Assembly: GCA_949743955.1 (NCBI GenBank)
Contig: CATJVQ010000065.1
Coordinates: 1 to 35,669 of the forward strand
Direction: 5' to 3'
Source: an uncultured Oscillospiraceae bacterium
Lineage (GTDB): Bacteria > Bacillota > Clostridia > Oscillospirales > Ruminococcaceae
DNA: 35,669 nt
Of the stretch, positions 30,708 to 35,669 are shown piece after piece. The position numbers and the translations under genes were made by a program. The stretch's first letter is position 1. Each line of letters opens with the position of its first letter. A model generated the notes under the pieces. It saw nothing but the letters and a program-made list of their open reading frames with translations, made no database searches and had not been told where the DNA came from.

Positions 30708-33002
30708 ATGGAACAGCAGGCATTACTGGAAGAACTGGAACGGCTTCGTCTTCTCAATCAAAAGCTGATCGCGCAAAAGGACGAGGAAAAGGAACGGGTA
30801 CTCTTCCGTGCGGAACAGGATCCGCTGACACAGCTTTGGCTCTCAAAACGGGCAAAAACAGAAATTCAGGAACGTCTTGATCGTCTTCCGGAGGACTGTA
30901 TCAGCAGTCTGATCGTTCTGGACATCGACCATTTTTGTACAGTCAACGTCGCTAGAGGGCGGATGTTCGGCGATATGGTATTACAGCGGATAGGGGATCT
31001 GCTGCGCCGTCTGGCACAGCATGGGCGCGTAAATGGAGAAAACGGCGTAGCAGCCCGTATGGGCGGCGACGAATTCCTGCTTTTCCTCCCCGGCGTGGAA
31101 CGGGACACCTGTATGAGCATCATTGAAAAGCTGCGTACGAGCATCGCTTCCGCGTATATTGATGATGAACGCCGCCACCTTCTGTGCGCGAGCATTGGTC
31201 TAACCGTCTGCACGGAGCACGACGCCGGGATTTTAATCGACAATGCCTTTGCCGCTCTCTATTATGCCCAGCAGTTTAACGCCGGGTCTTTTTCTATTTA
31301 CGAAGACCTCGCCGGGCCGGTCGGCTTCCTGGGGCTCCATGAAATGACACGGTTGCATGCACAGGATAACTGGGAGGACGAAAATATTTTTTCCTTCGCC
31401 TTTCGGACAATGGCTCAGGTCATGGATTTGAAAGCGTCCCTGCATGTTCTCTATTCCCGTATCGCCCGGCAGTATGAGGTCGATGAAATCTGTGTGATTG
31501 AATTGCTCAGCAAGGCCCGGTCTATGCGGGTTCACTTTCTCTGGGATAGTGTACAGGCTTTTCTAACCCCATCCAAACCGTTTTTAAGCGGACCGGAGAC
31601 CGGATGGATAGAAAAATGGGTCAGTACCCCGCTCTTTTTAAACGGGAAAAAAATCAGTACCTTTTCGGACACACTTAAGGACTTTTTGCACTGTCATGCT
31701 CTGCATTCGCTCCTGTTGTGTCCTGTTTTTATTCAGGGTGTATTCCATGGGTCCGTTGTCTATGGGGCAAAAAAGAAACGGACATGGAGTGTCCAGGAGC
31801 AGCGTGAATTGCGGGAAGTGGCCGCTATTCAGTATGGCGTCATAGAAAGAATAAGTTCGGAAAAGCTCAACCGCACCCAAACCACGTTTATTTCCCGCTT
31901 GTCCAATGAGCTGCGTGCGCCTCTCTCCGACATCATTGGCTTGACTGAAATCCTGCAGGGCGCTGCGGACGATGATCCGCTGCGGGCCTCCATGAGCCTG
32001 CGCCGTATCAGTCAGACAGCGCAGGATATGCTCGCCTTTGTCGACAATGTGCTGGAGATGTCCCGCCTTGAACACAGCGGTCTTGGGCTCGCGGACGAAC
32101 CCTTTTCCCTGCGTGATCTGGCCACCTCTCTGGAAATGCTCATGCGCGGCACGGCACAGGGGGAGCAGAAATTCTCCTGCTTTTCCTGTTGCCGGCACGA
32201 TATGGTCCGCGGCGACGAGGCCGGCCTGCGTCTGGTGCTGACCAATCTGCTGGCCAACGCTTTCAAATTCACTTCCTCCACTGGCTCAATCCACCTGTTC
32301 ATTGAGGAAATCGGTCCGTGCGGAGAGCGGAACCTGTACCGTTTCTGTGTGGAGGATAATGGAATCGGGATTTCGCCGGTCAATCTGGAGCGCATCCGTT
32401 CCCGATTCCGGTCGAGCAAAAATATAGCCGACCTGCGTGCCGGAGAAGGATTCGGACTGGCTCTGTGCAACAGGCTGATTACTCTTATGGGCGGACATCT
32501 GGATATGGAAAGCCGGGAATATGAGGGGAGCCGTTTTTTCTTTACTCTTTCCCTGCCTGAATCAGAATACGTCAAGGCATCGCCGGAACGATCGCACGGC
32601 GCGCTGACAGGGTTACGCATCCTGTTCGCAGAAGACAGCGAGGAAAATGTCGCTGCCGCACGCCGGCTGCTCACTATGGAGGGAGCTGTTTTAGATATCG
32701 TCTATAATGGGCGGGATCTGGTACAGACGTTTTCTTCCTCCGCCCCCGGCACCTATGATCTGATCCTTACCGACATGCGCATGCCCTATATGAGTGGTAT
32801 GGAAGCGGCTGTAATCATCCGCAATCTGCTCCGGCCGGATTCATCTATCCCCATCATCACCGCGACAAGCGAGGTGTTTGATGAAAACGGGCGAGACAAT
32901 CTGGAAAAATATTTTTCCCTCTGTCTGCCAAAGCCCATTGATATCCGGCGCCTCGTCCGTGGGATCCGCCAGTGCCTGCATCTCCCTTCTCTGCCGGAAT
33001 AA
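30708..33002 (+). CDS. GGDEF-GAF-histidine-kinase-like-receiver hybrid protein
   Basis: A 764-aa cytoplasmic protein without membrane segments. A coiled coil (3-36) precedes a GGDEF domain (about 35-198) with intact GGDEF at 119-123, an Mg-site Asp (D73 in LDIDHF) and no RxxD inhibitory site. A GAF-like sensor domain (about 222-385) follows. The HisKA-like helix (386-455) reads RLSNELRAPLSDIIG: position 400, normally the phospho-accepting His, is Asn. The ATPase domain (505-617) keeps the N box (N513, N517), G1 DNGIG (550-554) and G2 GEGFG (579-583). The C-terminal receiver (636-755) keeps acidic E642 and D643, phospho-acceptor D689, T720 and K742. It therefore may make cyclic-di-GMP and bind ATP but probably cannot autophosphorylate on His. 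Confidence 0.92.
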   Translation: MEQQALLEELERLRLLNQKLIAQKDEEKERVLFRAEQDPLTQLWLSKRAKTEIQERLDRLPEDCISSLIVLDIDHFCTVNVARGRMFGDMVLQRIGDLLRRLAQHGRVNGENGVAARMGGDEFLLFLPGVERDTCMSIIEKLRTSIASAYIDDERRHLLCASIGLTVCTEHDAGILIDNAFAALYYAQQFNAGSFSIYEDLAGPVGFLGLHEMTRLHAQDNWEDENIFSFAFRTMAQVMDLKASLHVLYSRIARQYEVDEICVIELLSKARSMRVHFLWDSVQAFLTPSKPFLSGPETGWIEKWVSTPLFLNGKKISTFSDTLKDFLHCHALHSLLLCPVFIQGVFHGSVVYGAKKKRTWSVQEQRELREVAAIQYGVIERISSEKLNRTQTTFISRLSNELRAPLSDIIGLTEILQGAADDDPLRASMSLRRISQTAQDMLAFVDNVLEMSRLEHSGLGLADEPFSLRDLATSLEMLMRGTAQGEQKFSCFSCCRHDMVRGDEAGLRLVLTNLLANAFKFTSSTGSIHLFIEEIGPCGERNLYRFCVEDNGIGISPVNLERIRSRFRSSKNIADLRAGEGFGLALCNRLITLMGGHLDMESREYEGSRFFFTLSLPESEYVKASPERSHGALTGLRILFAEDSEENVAAARRLLTMEGAVLDIVYNGRDLVQTFSSSAPGTYDLILTDMRMPYMSGMEAAVIIRNLLRPDSSIPIITATSEVFDENGRDNLEKYFSLCLPKPIDIRRLVRGIRQCLHLPSLPE

Positions 33003-33104
33003 CCGATTTTTCCGAATAAAGAGAAAAAAAGCAGCTGGAATACTGAACTGCACCCCATTTGTTAGACAGTATGGTATACTGAATAACAAGTGGGGTGATT
33101 TATA

Positions 33105-33381
33105 ATGCCCAAAGGGGTTCAAACAAGAAATACACACCAGGATTCAAAAAACTGGTGGTGGAAACGATGCAAAAGAAAAGCTCAGTTATTGTGAAACCGC
33201 AGAGGGTTTTGCTATTGAGCGTCGAGGCCGCGGCAGCAGCAGCCCAAAGAAGCTGCCTAAAGAGGCAGCAGAGGATTTGCTGGCCGAAGTGCAGCGGCTG
33301 CGAGCAGAGAAAAAATACCTAAAAAACTTGCAAGCCTTGGTTTTGGAAGACGAGCGACGCCAGCGCAGAAAACGCAGGTAG
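33105..33381 (+). pseudogene. IS3-family orfA (helix-turn-helix) remnant
   Basis: Starts MPKGVQT at 33105, but a frameshift follows within about 12 codons; YTPGFKKLVVETMQK continues in another frame, then KLSYCETA in a third. Between ETA and EGFAIERRGRG the element lacks roughly 25 codons seen in complete relatives (the second half of the HTH). The coil EAAEDLLAEVQRLRAEKKYLKNLQAL and the basic end up to the TAG at 33381 survive. It cannot encode a working protein. Confidence 0.85.
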
Positions 33382-34151
33382 TTCAAAAGCTGAGGCAAAG
33401 ACATTCTCTGAATATTCCTCTTTCAATCGCTCAATTGCCCCGTGCGACCTTTTATTATCATCTGAATCGGATGAACGGCTCAGACAAGTATGAAGCAGCC
33501 AAGGCGGAAATCATGGCCATCTACCATGAAAACAAAGGCCGGTACGGGTATCGCCGTATTACAATGGAACTTTGCAGGCGCAATACTCCTCTGAACCACA
33601 AAACTGTCCAGCGGCTTATGAAGGAACTTGGTTTGCCGTGTCAGAACGAAGAAAAATCGTTCCTACAAGGGTGGAATCGGCAAGATCGCTCCGAATCTTT
33701 TGAACAGGGGCTTCTATGCCGAAAAGCCCTAACCTAAAGTGGGTTGCCGATGTGACGGAGTTCAGTTTATTTGGAAAGAAGCTCTGTCTCTCGCCCATTC
33801 TTGATCTGCATAGCAGCGATCTGGTCAGCCATACGATTTCTGACCGATCTGATCCTCCATTCCGGCCAGGGCTGGCAATACCAGCACAAACAGTATCAGA
33901 GGATGCTCCGGAACAAAGGTGTCCGGCAGAGCATGAGCCGGAAGGGAAATTGTCTGAACAATGCTGTTATAGAGAACTTCTTCGGATTACTCATGAGCGA
34001 GTTGCTTAATCCGCAAGAATTTCATTCTATGGAACACTTCAAACCCGAACTTTTTGAATATCTCGATTACTACAACAACCGTCGTATCAAGGCTAAGCTG
34101 AAGGGCTTGCCGCCTGTTCTTCACAGACAGCAAGCCCTTTCGGCTGCTTGA
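33378..34151 (+). pseudogene. IS3-family orfB (DDE transposase) remnant
   Basis: Pieces in at least three frames cover HTH_21 (NKGRYGYRRITMEL), KTVQRLMKELGLPCQ, the first catalytic Asp (KWVADVTEF), and the region around ILHSGQGWQYQH, where the family's second catalytic Asp (HSDQG) is Gly. The third catalytic residue, Glu in NNAVIENFF, remains. The frame breaks near 33655, 33735 and 33830. The transposase is inactivated by both frameshifts and loss of a catalytic residue. Confidence 0.88.
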
Positions 34152-34193
34152 ACAATTTGTACCTGAATATTTGTCTTACTTTTGGGGGTCACT

Positions 34194-34883
34194 TCATTTT
34201 GTCCGCTCCTTTCGGTTGGCCAGGATCCGCAGCCCCACAGCCAGATAGTGGGCGATAAAGACGCACAGGGCCGCCATCGCTAGATAGTCAAGAAAGAACA
34301 GGAACCGTGATTCCTCATAGTCCAGGAATACAAACTCGCTTTTCAAAAAGAGATTTTCTGCAAGGTTCCGTTTCCAGAGGACAAAGGCCCCATAGACTGC
34401 GGCGGCAAGACTCGCCAGGAGGGGCAGCAGCGGGGGAAGGCTGCTCTGCCCTGCCTGGAAACGCTTTTTGATTCTCTTCAGCACCGCCCCCCAGTGGAGG
34501 CCCAGGTGAAGGCCGATGAACAGATATCCCCAGTAGGCCCCCAGGATATGCAGCCGCCGGGCCAGGGCCATCCCTCTGTGGATGGGGAGGAACCGGAAAA
34601 CATACCGGGAGAGGATAATCCCGCTGTACAGCTGGGCGGCCATAGCGGCCAGCACCAGCAGATCTACCACCAGCCAGAGGACACGCACAGGGGTGTACTT
34701 CCCCCGGAACAGGCTCTTGTACCAGCCCCGGTTGAGAAGCTGGTGGAGCAAAAAGAGAAGAAAGAGGGCTGCGCCGGTCCACTCATGGGTCATTTCGCCC
34801 CAAAGATGGTAGCCCATCTGGAACAGCAGCAGGACCGTCATGGCAAGGTCCACTAGGAGCCTGCCAATGGCTTTCGGATTCAT
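34194..34883 (-). CDS. DUF4405-type membrane haem protein (cytochrome b-like)
   Basis: A 229-aa integral membrane protein with about six hydrophobic helices. The WYKSLFRGKY loop, the early MGYHLWGEMTHEWTG helix pair and RRLHILGAYWGYLFIGLHLGLHW place it in the DUF4405 family, now linked to flavinylation and cytochrome-type electron transfer; the spaced His in helices would bind haem b. GAGAGGGGG precedes ATG 34881-34883. It follows the aldo/keto reductase by 20 nt, so the two form an operon. Its TGA stop (34194-34196) lies exactly in the terminal bases of the IS, so the 3' end was set by the insertion; the family C-terminus is nearly complete, so function may survive. Confidence 0.82.
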   Translation of the reverse strand: MNPKAIGRLLVDLAMTVLLLFQMGYHLWGEMTHEWTGAALFLLFLLHQLLNRGWYKSLFRGKYTPVRVLWLVVDLLVLAAMAAQLYSGIILSRYVFRFLPIHRGMALARRLHILGAYWGYLFIGLHLGLHWGAVLKRIKKRFQAGQSSLPPLLPLLASLAAAVYGAFVLWKRNLAENLFLKSEFVFLDYEESRFLFFLDYLAMAALCVFIAHYLAVGLRILANRKERTK

Positions 34884-34903
34884 CCGTAACTCCCCCTCTC
34901 TTC

Positions 34904-35669
34904 CTAAATTTTCTGATCGCCGGTAGACCAGACATGGGGCTTTGACGCGGCGGCGGTGTTCTGGGCCATCACCCCCACCAGCTTATGGGGAAGGTAGGGT
35001 TCCTCCAGATAGGCGATTTCTTTTGCGGTCAGGGTGAGTTCCGCCGCCTTTGCCGCTCCCTCAATGTGGTGCAGCTTGGTGGCCCCCACCACCGGGGCAG
35101 CCACCTTGGTGAGCAGCCAGGCCAGGGAAATTTCGGTCATGGAAACGCCCCGTTTTTTCGCCAGCTCCGCCACCCGCCAGATGATCTCCATATCCTGCTC
35201 GGCGGTGCCGTCATATTTTAGCTTGGCGTAGCTGTCCTCCAAAAGACGCTTGGAGCTCTCTCCAGGCTTTTTGGATAACCGTCCGCCGGCCAGGGCGCTG
35301 TACGGGGTCATGGCGATGTTTTCCTCGGCGCAGTAGGGGGCCATTTCCCGCTCCTCCTCCCGGAACAGCAGGTTGTAATGCCCCTGGATGGAGATGAATT
35401 TAGGGAAGCCCTCCTTCTCCGCCAGGGCATTTGCCTTGGCTAGCTGCCAGGCAAAGCAGTTGGAGATGCCGATATACCGGGCCTTCCCCGCCTTTGCGAC
35501 ACCACTGAGACCTTCCAGAATGTCATAAAGGGGTGTTTGGTGGTCCCACATATGGTAGATGTAGAGGTCCACATAGTCCATCCCCAGGTTTTGGAGGCTT
35601 TTGTCCAGCATCCGGGCGATATGCTGCTGCCCGGTAACGCCCCGGTCGATCTCCTCCGGGGTGCGGGGC
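34904..35669 (-). CDS. Aldo/keto reductase, N-terminus cut by window edge
   Basis: The frame is open to the edge at 35669, and 255 codons are visible. It carries the catalytic His in DLYIYHMWD, ARYIGISNCFAWQL, the GHYNLLFREEEREM segment, TPYSALAGGRLS and the cofactor-side SLAWLLTKVAAPVVGATKLHHIEGA. The catalytic Asp, Tyr and Lys would lie upstream, outside the window. Members of this clade reduce aldehydes with NADPH. It shares a transcript with the downstream DUF4405 membrane protein. Confidence 0.9.
   Translation of the reverse strand, partial: PRTPEEIDRGVTGQQHIARMLDKSLQNLGMDYVDLYIYHMWDHQTPLYDILEGLSGVAKAGKARYIGISNCFAWQLAKANALAEKEGFPKFISIQGHYNLLFREEEREMAPYCAEENIAMTPYSALAGGRLSKKPGESSKRLLEDSYAKLKYDGTAEQDMEIIWRVAELAKKRGVSMTEISLAWLLTKVAAPVVGATKLHHIEGAAKAAELTLTAKEIAYLEEPYLPHKLVGVMAQNTAAASKPHVWSTGDQKI

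Larger units (their letters stand above)
33045..34196 (+). mobile_element. Decayed IS3-family (IS150-like) insertion sequence
   Basis: Imperfect terminal inverted repeats of 25 bp lie at 33045-33069 and 34172-34196 (18 of 25 pair), starting TGAA and ending TTCA. Between them are remnants of orfA and orfB. No clear target duplication is seen (flanks TAC versus TTT). The total length of 1152 bp is short for the group because of internal deletions. Confidence 0.88.

Overview
The window looks like a chromosomal segment of a moderately GC-rich, low-motility-signature Firmicute of class Clostridia, most likely a gut Oscillospirales relative. Supporting signs are GGAGG-type ribosome binding sites, frequent TTG and GTG starts, a KOW-domain gene between map and infA, zinc-type S14 (rpsN type Z), and a noc gene beside parA/parB (noc is a Firmicutes hallmark). 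I see no tRNA, rRNA or CRISPR array.

Left edge (1-2118): an accessory block on the minus strand. A partial secreted protein of unknown family follows a secreted V8/trypsin-like serine protease. Next is a small secreted protein built of four 17-residue Cys/His repeats, driven by a perfect consensus sigma-A promoter. A bidirectional terminator separates the two units.

2185-19068: azlC-azlD (branched-chain amino acid exporter) and then, all on the minus strand, one continuous S10-spc-alpha ribosomal supercluster of 32 genes, from rpsJ (18757) to rplQ (3277). It is read from a TTGAAA-N17-TAAGAT promoter at 19040-19068 through a leader of about 275 nt. The leader contains an intrinsic terminator nested inside a long inverted repeat, which suggests attenuation. 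A terminator follows rplQ, before azlC. Eight of the 32 genes start with TTG.

19267-20973: a strand switch. It holds a patatin-like phospholipase relic with an internal deletion (+) and a nucleoside hydrolase (-).

20974-24031 (+): a DEAD-box RNA helicase, larC (nickel-pincer cofactor synthesis) and a translationally coupled orphan fumarase/tartrate dehydratase beta subunit, closed by a terminator.

24079-30561 (+): an origin-proximal block, mnmG-rsmG-noc-parA-parB, followed by an acyl-ACP thioesterase. Two identical parS sites in opposite orientation lie in mnmG and just upstream of the parA promoter. mnmG appears to start at a non-canonical ATT. Three DnaA-box-like 9-mers precede noc.

30708-33002 (+): a large GGDEF-GAF-histidine-kinase-receiver protein whose phospho-accepting His is replaced by Asn.

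33045-35669: a decayed IS3-family element, then on the minus strand a DUF4405-type haem membrane protein, whose stop codon overlaps the IS end, and a partial aldo/keto reductase that runs off the window.
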